DNA of 13,462 bases, taken from the NCBI GenBank assembly GCA_910586775.1, contig CAJUJN010000104.1:1-13462 (forward strand), read 5' to 3'. The notes under the pieces are model-generated. The model did not search any database. It was given only the letters and a program-made list of their open reading frames with translations, and had not been told where the DNA came from. The translations under genes were made by a program, and so were the position numbers. This document shows, piece by piece, positions 1 through 6,113 of the stretch. This DNA is from an uncultured Acetatifactor sp. (lineage in GTDB: Bacteria > Bacillota > Clostridia > Lachnospirales > Lachnospiraceae). The stretch's first letter is position 1. Every line of letters begins with the position of its first letter.

Positions 1-2
1 AG

Positions 3-614
3 CCAACTATAACATATGTTTTGGATCTAAGCAATTATTTTTCTACAATTCCTAATGTAATATACGAGATATGCAATGAACCAAACGGAGGCGTCTCCTG
101 GAGCGACGTAAAGGAATATGCGGAGCAGATTATAGAGGTGATCCGGGGAGAGGACGAGGACGGCCTCATTCTGGTAGGCACGCCTAACTGGTGCCAGTAT
201 GTGGAGCAGGCGGCGGCAGATCCTATTACGGCCTATGACAACATTATGTATACGCTGCACTTTTATGCGGCCACCCACACGGACTCCCTGCGGGATGCCA
301 TGACGAAGGCTGTGGAAGCGGGGCTTCCTGTTTTCGTGTCGGAATACGGAATCTGCGACGCCAGCGGAAACGGAGCGATTGATAAAGAGCAGGCGGACAG
401 GTGGGCGGAGCTCCTGGACGAATACGGGATCAGCTATGTGGCCTGGAATCTCTCTAACAAAGCGGAGACTTCCGCCATCCTGAAAAGCAGCTGCGGCAAG
501 GTAAGCGGGTTTACCCTGGAAGACCTCAGCGATTCCGGAAAATGGCTTTATGAGAGGCTGGGAGCTGGAGGAAGCGGCGCCGCAGGAGAAAAAACAGCGG
601 CAATACATCCGTAA
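3..614 (+). CDS. GH5 (subfamily 2-like) endoglucanase, 3' part only
   Basis: The reading frame is open from the window edge, so the true start lies upstream; the TTG at 21 is only an internal codon. The protein matches the second half of a GH5 cellulase catalytic barrel (beta-1,4-glucan hydrolysis, normally secreted). Counting from codon 21, NVIYEICNEP holds the acid/base Glu20, MYTLHFYAATH holds the conserved His80/Tyr82, VFVSEYG holds the nucleophile Glu108, and YVAWNLSNKAETSA holds the substrate-stacking Trp142. The catalytic part ends near KWLYERLG (about residue 180), followed by a short Gly/Ala tail and a TAA at 612-614. The first ~85 bases are far more AT-rich than the rest. The tail ends soon after an A6 run (589-594), and the -1 frame beyond it reads as a Ser/Gly/Asn/Thr linker, so the natural product may be longer. 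The family assignment is firm; the subfamily is from memory of motifs. Confidence 0.85.
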   Translation, partial: PTITYVLDLSNYFSTIPNVIYEICNEPNGGVSWSDVKEYAEQIIEVIRGEDEDGLILVGTPNWCQYVEQAAADPITAYDNIMYTLHFYAATHTDSLRDAMTKAVEAGLPVFVSEYGICDASGNGAIDKEQADRWAELLDEYGISYVAWNLSNKAETSAILKSSCGKVSGFTLEDLSDSGKWLYERLGAGGSGAAGEKTAAIHP

Positions 615-779
615 GCCACTCCGGGGAAACGGCAGGGAATACGGCGGAGGACAGAGATGGAGGTTTTGCTTCGGACGGACAGCTCGGAAATGGAAGTAAC
701 GGATTAGGAGAAGAAAACGCTGCAGGGAATGCCGGTTGGAGGAATAAAATCGGCGGGAAGTATACGAAACGGAGTTATC
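593..779 (+). pseudogene. Out-of-frame continuation of the GH5 C-terminal linker
   Basis: After the A6 tract at 589-594, the -1 frame (codons from 593) encodes a low-complexity stretch that begins NSGNTSVSHSGETAGNTAED and stays rich in Gly, Ser, Asn, Glu and Asp up to about GWRNKIGGKY. This is what a linker between a GH5 domain and a C-terminal module or anchor looks like. In the annotated frame the gene stops at 614. The alternate frame stays open to a TGA at 887-889, inside the histidine kinase gene, so only the part before 780 is likely to be linker. Either a one-base change in the A6 run broke the gene, or ribosomal or polymerase slippage produces two forms. Low-complexity coding in GC-rich DNA can arise by chance, hence the modest confidence. 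Otherwise the 165 bases between 615 and 779 hold no promoter that I can see. Confidence 0.45.
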
Positions 780-2543
780 ATGAAAAGTTTTCGGAGCAAA
801 ATGATCTGCATTCTGCTGGCCATGTCACTGATTCCGCTGGTGATGGCAGTCATCTATTCTTACCGTATTTCAAGCAGAAACCTGTATGAGAAAATGAACC
901 AGACGGAAGTGGCATTTGTGGAATCTATGGCCCATGTGGTTGATAACGAGCTTCAGCGTCTGACCGTTAATATAGATATGGCAATATCCCAGCGGGAATT
1001 TCAGCATGCCGTGAATCAGCTGGGTACTGCCAGCTCAGACGGTACACGGTGGAGGGCCATGCAGGATATGAATAAGGTGGTAGGTGGAATTTTCGGAAGA
1101 GGAGATGCCGTATCCGGTATTTATGTCATTGCACAAAACGGATATACCTGCGCCGTGATGGACGAATATCATCTGAATCTGGACAGATTTATGGAGGAGG
1201 ATCCATGTTTCATTGAGAACATGGGCCTGGGGGCAGTGGTGGCGGAGGGGATTCGTTCCATGGGGGACGGTCGGGAAGCCATGATGTTCGGAAAATTGAT
1301 CAAGGATGTGGCGGATAAGGGCAACCTGGCGGAGATTGGCGTTGCGCACTTTGCTGTTGATCCGGTAAAATTTTCTTCCGTGATAGCGCAGAACGAGGAG
1401 GACAGCGCTTTCTTTCTGCTGAATCAGGAAGGACAGGTAGTGACGGCACGTTGTGAGGCACAGGAGCAGGAGCTTTATCATCGGATGATTCAGGAACAGC
1501 AGAAAGAGATGCGGGAGAAGAAGGGAGTTATTCCTGTCTCGCTGGGAACAGAGAGTCTGGTGATGATCTACAGTATCTCTCCTGTTTATCAATATCAGGT
1601 GATCCGCTGCATTCCTTACTCAGTCTATAACAGCGAGGTGGAGAACATTATCTGGATGCTGGTGCTCTTCTCCTTGGTGTGCGCGGTTTTGGCTGTTCTG
1701 GTTTCGGCTTTTGTGTCAAAGAGCATATCCAGACCCATTCAGGAGCTGAGCCGGGCCATGGGTTATACGGAAAAGGGCGATTTTACGGTCCGTCTGGAAT
1801 CCGGCAGAAGGGATGAAATGGGGAATATGATGAGAAGTTTTAATCATATGGTAGAGCAGCTGGATTCCCTTTTTACCCAGACGATAGAGGATGAAAAGGC
1901 GAAGAAAAATCTGGAGATTTGTTCGTTGCAATATCAGATCAGTCCTCATTTTCTATACAATCTTATGGCGTCTGTGCGTTCTCTGGCAGTGATCGAAGGG
2001 GCAGAGGAGACAGGGGAAATGCTGGGAGATGTTTCCAGGCTGCTGCGGAATACGGTAAGTTATGCAGGAATGCTTGTGCCCCTGTCTTTTGAGCTGGAAA
2101 ATATACAAACCTTTTTAAGCATTCAAAATGCCTGTCACAGCGGTCTGATTTCTCAGCAGATCCAGGTGCAGGAAGGGATACAGGATTTGCTGGTGCCCAA
2201 TCTAATCCTCCAGCCCATTGTGGAAAATGCCGTGTTCCACGGAGCGGATCCGGAATCCGGGGAGGTGTGGGTTGAGGTATCGGCAAAGAAGCAAGGGGAA
2301 GTGCTGCTGCTGACGGTCAGGGATCATGGCTGCGGTATTTCCCGAGAGGAACAGAGAAAAATATTGGAAGGGCAGGCCAGGGAAGGGATGATCAGCCATG
2401 TGGGACTGAGGAACACCAAGGATAGAATTCGGCTGAATTTCGGCAGCCCATATGATTTGCTCATAGACAGCGAAGGGGCGGGTACCCGGATTCGGCTCTT
2501 TCTTCCCATACTTCACAGGAATCATGAGACTACAGAGATTTAA
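780..2543 (+). CDS. Sensor histidine kinase, YesM/LytS-like (His_kinase PF06580 type)
   Basis: Membrane sensor kinase of the carbohydrate-responsive YesM class, expected to phosphorylate the regulator encoded next. I start it at ATG 780, with GGAG at 771-774 five bases upstream; the in-frame ATG at 729 lacks a good site and would put 17 extra residues before the first membrane segment. Of 587 residues: membrane segment ~9-28, extracytoplasmic sensor region ~30-288, second membrane segment ~290-312, HAMP ~313-361 (SKSISRPIQEL, then RRDEMGNM), and a dimerisation/phosphoacceptor block with QISPHFLYN where His390 is the likely phosphorylated residue. The ATPase domain has an N-box LQPIVENAVFHG (Asn483), a G1-type VRDHGCGIS (Asp515) and a G2-type HVGLRNTKDRI. 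Length and order are normal for the family. The stop is 15 bases before the regulator, so the two are co-transcribed. The ligand cannot be read from the sequence; context suggests an oligosaccharide. Confidence 0.93.
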   Translation: MKSFRSKMICILLAMSLIPLVMAVIYSYRISSRNLYEKMNQTEVAFVESMAHVVDNELQRLTVNIDMAISQREFQHAVNQLGTASSDGTRWRAMQDMNKVVGGIFGRGDAVSGIYVIAQNGYTCAVMDEYHLNLDRFMEEDPCFIENMGLGAVVAEGIRSMGDGREAMMFGKLIKDVADKGNLAEIGVAHFAVDPVKFSSVIAQNEEDSAFFLLNQEGQVVTARCEAQEQELYHRMIQEQQKEMREKKGVIPVSLGTESLVMIYSISPVYQYQVIRCIPYSVYNSEVENIIWMLVLFSLVCAVLAVLVSAFVSKSISRPIQELSRAMGYTEKGDFTVRLESGRRDEMGNMMRSFNHMVEQLDSLFTQTIEDEKAKKNLEICSLQYQISPHFLYNLMASVRSLAVIEGAEETGEMLGDVSRLLRNTVSYAGMLVPLSFELENIQTFLSIQNACHSGLISQQIQVQEGIQDLLVPNLILQPIVENAVFHGADPESGEVWVEVSAKKQGEVLLLTVRDHGCGISREEQRKILEGQAREGMISHVGLRNTKDRIRLNFGSPYDLLIDSEGAGTRIRLFLPILHRNHETTEI

Positions 2544-2558
2544 AAAAGGAGGCATATT

Positions 2559-3335
2559 TTGATTCATGTAATGCTGGTAGACGACAATCAGTTGATACTT
2601 CGAGGCCTGGAACGTATATTGGACTGGGAGGCCAACGGCTATCTGATCGTGGGTAAGGCGATCAACGGAAAGCAGGCATTGGAGAAGATGGAAAAGGTAC
2701 GTGTGGACATCCTGTTTACTGACATCCGAATGCCTGTAATGGATGGGATCGAGCTGATTTGTGCCGTAAAGGAACGCTATCCGAAGGTGCGGGTTATTGT
2801 CTTGAGCGCCTATGACGATTTCAAATATGTGCGGACTGCCTTTTGGCTGGGGGCTAATGATTATCTGCTGAAACAGGAATATGATGGAGAGACCCTGCTT
2901 TGCCTCCTGGACAGGCTGAAGCAGGACAGGAGGCATGGAGATACTGCCCGGAAAGATGCGGAAATTGAAAAGCTGGTTCTTCGGAATCAGGAGAAACAGC
3001 CTGAAGATGCCCAGAGCAAATATCTGATTCGTTTTAAGAAATGTATCGAAAAACATTACAGTGAGAATAATCTGCGGGCGGAGGATGTGGCAGAATATCT
3101 GGGAATCAGCGTGGGATGGATGGGAAAACTGATCTATCAGGAGACTGCGCTTCATTTTGCGGATTATCTGAATTATTATCGGATTCTGCGGGCAAAGGAG
3201 CTTTTGGAAAGCACGAACCTGAAGGTTTATGAAATTGCCGAACGGGTGGGGTACAATAATGTGGAGCATTTTACCAGGGTATTTAAGAAGCTTGTGGGTA
3301 TGAGCCCCAGCGTTTACGGAGGCAGTACTTCCTGA
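2559..3335 (+). CDS. Response regulator with AraC-type DNA-binding domain (YesN-like)
   Basis: Cytoplasmic transcription regulator, partner of the preceding kinase. The start is TTG 2559, supported by GGAGG at 2548-2552 with six bases spacing and by the N-terminus MIHVMLVDDN, the expected first strand and acidic pocket of a receiver domain. The receiver covers ~1-120: Asp8/Asp9, phosphorylatable Asp55 in LFTDIRMPVMDG, Ser83 in VLSAYDDF, Lys105 in YLLKQ. A short linker follows (~121-155), then two AraC helix-turn-helix units (~155-255): LRAEDVAEYLGISVGWMGKL and LKVYEIAERVGYNNVEHFTR, ending in the conserved F.RVFKKLVGMSPSVYG block. At 258 residues it is the short form; many YesN proteins carry a longer middle region. 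The duplicated element downstream (3514-3549, 3849-3884) is the natural candidate for its binding site (inference). TGA here is a normal stop, which matters for reading the TGA at 9661. Confidence 0.93.
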   Translation: MIHVMLVDDNQLILRGLERILDWEANGYLIVGKAINGKQALEKMEKVRVDILFTDIRMPVMDGIELICAVKERYPKVRVIVLSAYDDFKYVRTAFWLGANDYLLKQEYDGETLLCLLDRLKQDRRHGDTARKDAEIEKLVLRNQEKQPEDAQSKYLIRFKKCIEKHYSENNLRAEDVAEYLGISVGWMGKLIYQETALHFADYLNYYRILRAKELLESTNLKVYEIAERVGYNNVEHFTRVFKKLVGMSPSVYGGSTS

Positions 3336-3355
3336 CCGCAAAGAGAGTCGGACGG

Positions 3356-3386
3356 CTGTTCCATGTATTGAAGGAGAAGGGAACAG
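3356..3386 (+). other. Inverted repeat CTGTTCC-N17-GGAACAG after the regulator gene
   Basis: Perfect 7-base arms separated by 17 bases, starting 21 bases after the regulator stop. No T-run follows, so it is not an intrinsic terminator by itself; it could be an mRNA-stabilising hairpin or chance. The rest of 3336-3470 holds no gene that I can support. Confidence 0.3.
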
Positions 3387-3470
3387 GTCAGACAAGCGGG
3401 GGATAGCGCAGGGACAAAGGCGCCGGATTATATAAATGGAATACAAATCAAATTAGTGGAGGGGATGCAT

Positions 3471-3493
3471 AAAACAGGGCATGCCCTTTTTTT
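3471..3493 (+). terminator. Possible intrinsic terminator of the kinase/regulator operon
   Basis: An A-rich tract (3471-3474) is followed by the palindrome GGGCATGCCC (3477-3486) and seven Ts (3487-3493). The A-tract can pair with the T-tract with one mismatch, giving the A-stem-T layout of a bidirectional terminator. The GC core is only four pairs with a two-base loop, so efficiency is doubtful. Its place, after the regulator and before the first duplicated promoter, fits the end of the operon. Confidence 0.45.
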
Positions 3494-3513
3494 GTACAAT
3501 TTTTTGGGGGAGA

Positions 3514-3549
3514 GCATAATACTTCATGAAAATGCGGAATATATCATTC
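3514..3549 (+). repeat. Duplicated regulatory element, copy 1 (putative regulator operator)
   Basis: CATAAT, three variable bases, TCATGAAA, one variable base, TGCGGAA, one variable base, ATATCATTC. The second copy is at 3849-3884; 30 of 35 positions agree (3515-3549 against 3850-3884), and 24 of 26 in the core. Four-base blocks recur with a ten-base period: GCAT at 3514, TCAT at 3524 and TCAT at 3544, so they lie on one face of the helix, as expected for tandem AraC-type binding subsites. The element ends where a -35 hexamer should sit. Confidence 0.75.
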
Positions 3550-3575
3550 GTTTTATTGGTGAAATTGTGTACAAT
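3547..3575 (+). promoter_or_regulatory. Activator-type promoter for the GH78 remnant gene
   Basis: A -10 hexamer TACAAT lies at 3570-3575, 17 bases after a poor -35 position (TTCGTT, 3547-3552) that overlaps the end of the duplicated element. A weak -35 covered by an activator site is the usual layout for AraC-class activation. Expected start of transcription is near 3582, giving a leader of about 20 bases that contains only the ribosome binding site GAGGAGG (3587-3593). Confidence 0.6.
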
Positions 3576-3600
3576 CAGAACAACTTGAGGAGGTATTGTA

Positions 3601-3828
3601 ATGAAAATCAGAGTATGCAAGATCAACCGCATGACCAATCCGCTGGGATTTACAAAGGAGCCCAAGTTGGAGGATTTTGAAGGCTGTGTGGTATATTCCG
3701 ATTTGGAACGTACCGGAGATATGCAGACCGGAGACAGCAGGGTGAACCGGCTGTTCCGGAATGCAAGAAAGAAACTGGAAAGAATGATAAAAAATGGGCG
3801 GAAAAACAAGATAAAACAGGCACAATGA
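3601..3828 (+). CDS. 75-residue small protein; probable internally deleted GH78 alpha-L-rhamnosidase
   Basis: The frame is intact with an excellent start: GAGGAGG at 3587-3593, seven bases before the ATG, and its own promoter. The protein appears to be two distant pieces of a GH78 alpha-L-rhamnosidase joined together. Residues 1-17 (MKIRVCKINRMTNPLGF) resemble the extreme N-terminus of that family, which often starts with a short strand and N(P)LG. Residues ~22-56 (LEDFEGCVVYSDLERTG, then GDSRVNRLFRNA) resemble the segment just before the catalytic barrel, which in full enzymes continues WGQKGNF..VPTDCPQRDER. Here that continuation is absent and a Lys/Arg-rich tail follows (KKLERMIKNGRKNKIK). 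So roughly 300 or more residues between the pieces and the whole catalytic domain would be missing. It cannot be a rhamnosidase; it may be a fossil, or a retained basic small protein. Family match is from remembered motifs, not an alignment. Confidence 0.65.
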   Translation: MKIRVCKINRMTNPLGFTKEPKLEDFEGCVVYSDLERTGDMQTGDSRVNRLFRNARKKLERMIKNGRKNKIKQAQ

Positions 3829-3848
3829 CTTCAAAAAAGTTATGTACT

Positions 3849-3884
3849 TCATAATGTATCATGAAACTGCGGAAAATATCATTC
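3849..3884 (+). repeat. Duplicated regulatory element, copy 2 (putative regulator operator)
   Basis: Second copy of the element at 3514-3549. Here all three blocks are TCAT, at 3849, 3859 and 3879, so the ten-base phasing is clearer than in copy 1. It lies just after the small gene and ends inside the -35 position of the transporter promoter. Confidence 0.75.
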
Positions 3885-3910
3885 AAATAAGCGCTTGAAG
3901 TGATTATAAT
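3882..3910 (+). promoter_or_regulatory. Promoter of the transporter operon
   Basis: TTCAAA (3882-3887), 17 bases, then a perfect TATAAT (3905-3910). The distance from the end of the duplicated element to the -10 (21 bases) is the same as at copy 1. Transcription should begin near 3917, giving a leader of about 44 bases to the permease ATG at 3961. Confidence 0.7.
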
Positions 3911-3960
3911 GATGAAAAATGAACAAGGAAACAAGTTGTCAAGGAGAGAGGCGGGAGCAG

Positions 3961-4902
3961 ATGAGAAAGATGCAGACGAAGATGGAACAGAAGAAACCAC
4001 TGGGGAAAAGATTGCGGGCAAACAGGGCCAGGCTGCTGATGTTCCTGCCGGGTTTTGCCTTTATCCTTCTTTTTTCCTATGGTCCCATGTACGGACTGGT
4101 CCTTGCCTTCAAAGATTTCAATATCGGATTGGGCATTTGGGACAGCCCCTGGGTGGGATGGAAGCATTTTCGGGCATTTCTGTCCAATGCCTCATCGCTG
4201 CGGGTATTGGGCAACACGCTGAGAATCAGTCTGCTGCATCTGGTATTCGGATTTCCGGCGCCGATCATACTGGCCTTGCTTTTGAATGAATTGAAGCCGG
4301 GCTTCTTCAAGAGGGCGGCTCAAACCATCAGCTATCTTCCGCATTTTATTTCCTGGATTGTAGTGGCAGGGATTCTCAGCAATCTCCTTTCCCCGGGAAC
4401 AGGTATGGTCAACGAGGTTATCAAAATGCTGGGAGGGAAGCCGGTTTATTTTCTTGCGGATGTGAGATGGTTCCGCACCGTGCTGGTGGTCAGCAATATC
4501 TGGAAGGGGATCGGATGGGGAAGCGTGGTTTACCTGGCGGCGCTGTGTTCCATACCGCCGGAACAATATGAATCAGCCATGATCGATGGGGCCAACCGCC
4601 TTCAGAGAATCCGGTATATCACCCTTCCTTCCATGAAAGGGATCATCTCCATCATGCTTCTGATGCAGGCGGGAAGTCTGATGAACGCCGGTTTTGATCA
4701 GGTATTTAATCTGTATAATCCAAGCGTATATGCGGTGGGAGATATTATAGATACATATGTGTACCGTATGGGAATCGGCCAGATGATGTACAGCTTTAAC
4801 ACAGCAGTGGGACTGTTTAAGTCAACAGTGAATTTTATATTGGTGATGACAGTGAATTTTGTGACAAAGAGAATAAATGAGGGTGAATCTGTCCTGTTTT
4901 AA
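3961..4902 (+). CDS. ABC sugar transporter permease, LplB-type
   Basis: Inner-membrane subunit of a carbohydrate importer. I choose ATG 3961 (313 residues): it has GGGAG at 3953-3957 and AAGGAG further up, and the promoter at 3882-3910 would make the in-frame ATG at 3919 almost leaderless and without a ribosome site. Membrane segments are visible at ~24-50 (LLMFLPGFAFILLFSYGPMY, typical of this subgroup), ~84-108, ~128-145, ~173-197, ~225-245 and ~282-302. The cytoplasmic EAA loop that contacts the ATPase is ESAMIDGANRLQRIRYITLP (204-223). Start of an operon with the second permease and the binding protein. No ATPase is encoded in the window; relatives commonly use a shared MsmX-type ATPase from elsewhere (family knowledge). 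The exact sugar cannot be read from the permease. Confidence 0.93.
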   Translation: MRKMQTKMEQKKPLGKRLRANRARLLMFLPGFAFILLFSYGPMYGLVLAFKDFNIGLGIWDSPWVGWKHFRAFLSNASSLRVLGNTLRISLLHLVFGFPAPIILALLLNELKPGFFKRAAQTISYLPHFISWIVVAGILSNLLSPGTGMVNEVIKMLGGKPVYFLADVRWFRTVLVVSNIWKGIGWGSVVYLAALCSIPPEQYESAMIDGANRLQRIRYITLPSMKGIISIMLLMQAGSLMNAGFDQVFNLYNPSVYAVGDIIDTYVYRMGIGQMMYSFNTAVGLFKSTVNFILVMTVNFVTKRINEGESVLF

Positions 4903-4975
4903 GATCCGGGCATCTCATTGAGAACAGAATGGGAAAACGGCATGGGGCAGCGCACAGACAGGAGCGGGAAAGCGG

Positions 4976-5884
4976 ATGAAGACAAGAGGAAAAAGGAGAA
5001 CGAAACGAAAAATTTGTGCGGCAGACAGGGCATTGATCATATTTTGTTACACTTGTGTCTTTCTGGTGGTAGCAGTGACATTTGTGCCCTTCTGGGAACT
5101 GGCCGCCACATCCCTGTGCACCAGAGCGGATGCGGCCAGGAGCGGTATCAGGCTGTTTACGGCAAATCCAACGCTGGATGCATACAGACAGGTGCTTTCT
5201 TCCAAGAATATATGGAACAGCGCGTGGAACAGTGTGGTTCGGGTGGTACTCGGAACCGTGATATCGGTAGGACTTACGGCGCTGACTGCTTATCCGCTGT
5301 CCAAGGCTGACTTTATCGGTGTAAAATTTTTCACGGTTGCAATCCTCTTTACCATGGTTTTCAGCGGTGGGTTGATTCCTTCCTATTTTCTGATAACAAA
5401 GACGCTGCACATGACGGATTCCATCTGGTCCATGATCCTGCCCGGTGCAGTGGGCGCCTATAACCTGATCATCATGCGCAATTTTCTGCGTTCTATTCCC
5501 CAGAGTCTGGAGGATGCGGCCAGAATCGACGGGGCGGGAGAACTGTATGTGTGGTGGAGGATTGTTATGCCGCTGTCTAAACCGGTACTGGCCACAGTGG
5601 CGCTGTGGAAGGCCGTGGATCACTGGAATGCTTATTTTGACTGCCTGCTTTATATCCGGGACCAGTCGAAATTCGTCCTCCAGATTCTGCTGCGCAGGGT
5701 TCTGGTGGAACAGCAGATGGCCATGCTGCAGGAAGGCTTTATGATGGATATGACTTCAAAACCCACAGAGGCAACGGTCAGGGCAGCCCTGATTCTGATC
5801 AGTACACTTCCTATCGTATTGGTTTATCCGTTTTTACAAAAATATTTCATGCAGGGAATTATGCTGGGAGGCGTAAAGGAGTAA
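4976..5884 (+). CDS. ABC sugar transporter permease, YtcP-type
   Basis: Second membrane subunit, expected to pair with the LplB-type permease. 302 residues from ATG 4976; GGAG at 4961-4964 is eleven bases away and GGGA at 4966-4969 six, so the ribosome site is mediocre. After a very basic N-terminus (MKTRGKRRTKRK) come membrane segments at ~18-45, ~84-108, ~118-142, ~150-166, ~203-215 and ~268-288. The EAA loop is LEDAARIDGAGELYVWWRIV (178-197), a near-canonical DGA loop. The C-terminus PFLQKYFMQGIMLGGVKE is the characteristic end of this permease group. It is 73 bases after the first permease, with nothing recognisable in the gap, and 229 bases before the binding protein. Confidence 0.93.
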   Translation: MKTRGKRRTKRKICAADRALIIFCYTCVFLVVAVTFVPFWELAATSLCTRADAARSGIRLFTANPTLDAYRQVLSSKNIWNSAWNSVVRVVLGTVISVGLTALTAYPLSKADFIGVKFFTVAILFTMVFSGGLIPSYFLITKTLHMTDSIWSMILPGAVGAYNLIIMRNFLRSIPQSLEDAARIDGAGELYVWWRIVMPLSKPVLATVALWKAVDHWNAYFDCLLYIRDQSKFVLQILLRRVLVEQQMAMLQEGFMMDMTSKPTEATVRAALILISTLPIVLVYPFLQKYFMQGIMLGGVKE

Positions 5885-5901
5885 AGGCAGAGGGGAGATA
5901 G

Positions 5902-5919
5902 TGTGAAAAAAGTTTCACA
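5902..5919 (+). promoter_or_regulatory. Inverted repeat TGTGAAA-N4-TTTCACA between permease and binding-protein genes
   Basis: Perfect 7-base arms and a 4-base centre, 17 bases after the permease stop in a 229-base gap (5885-6113). In RNA it forms a 7-pair hairpin with no following T-run; in DNA it is operator-like. A second small hairpin, ATTCC-GTTCA-GGAAT, lies at 5983-5997. Such hairpins could protect or partly terminate the mRNA so that binding protein and permeases are made in different amounts (inference). I see no convincing separate promoter in this gap. Confidence 0.45.
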
Positions 5920-6113
5920 TTTCTATTTGAACCGCCAAAGGGGGCATTCTCAGGAATTCCCATCAATATAAAGAAGGATTCCATTCCGTTCAGGAATAGA
6001 ATAAAGCAACCGTACATGCTGCAATATTCGGTAGTGAAAAGGAGCTTTGCCGCGGCGGAACACAGATGCCATTTCACAGGAAATTGCGGAACTAAAGGAA
6101 AAGGAGACAGAGT

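Noticed and set aside
729..779. Earlier start of the kinase at ATG 729
   Set aside because: No ribosome site, and it adds 17 residues that do not fit a membrane-protein N-terminus; ATG 780 has GGAG at proper spacing.
2202..3446. 414-codon open frame on the - strand
   Set aside because: It lies antisense to the kinase end and the whole regulator gene, whose domains are unambiguous; its translation has no recognisable domain.
3456..3680. 74-codon open frame from GTG 3456
   Set aside because: It runs through the terminator-like palindrome, operator and promoter and overlaps the well-started gene at 3601; no ribosome site at a proper distance.
6072..6097. Possible third copy of the regulatory element before the binding-protein gene
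   Set aside because: Only the inner part (GGAAATTGCGGAA) resembles the core; the flanking TCAT blocks and a correctly spaced -10 are missing.
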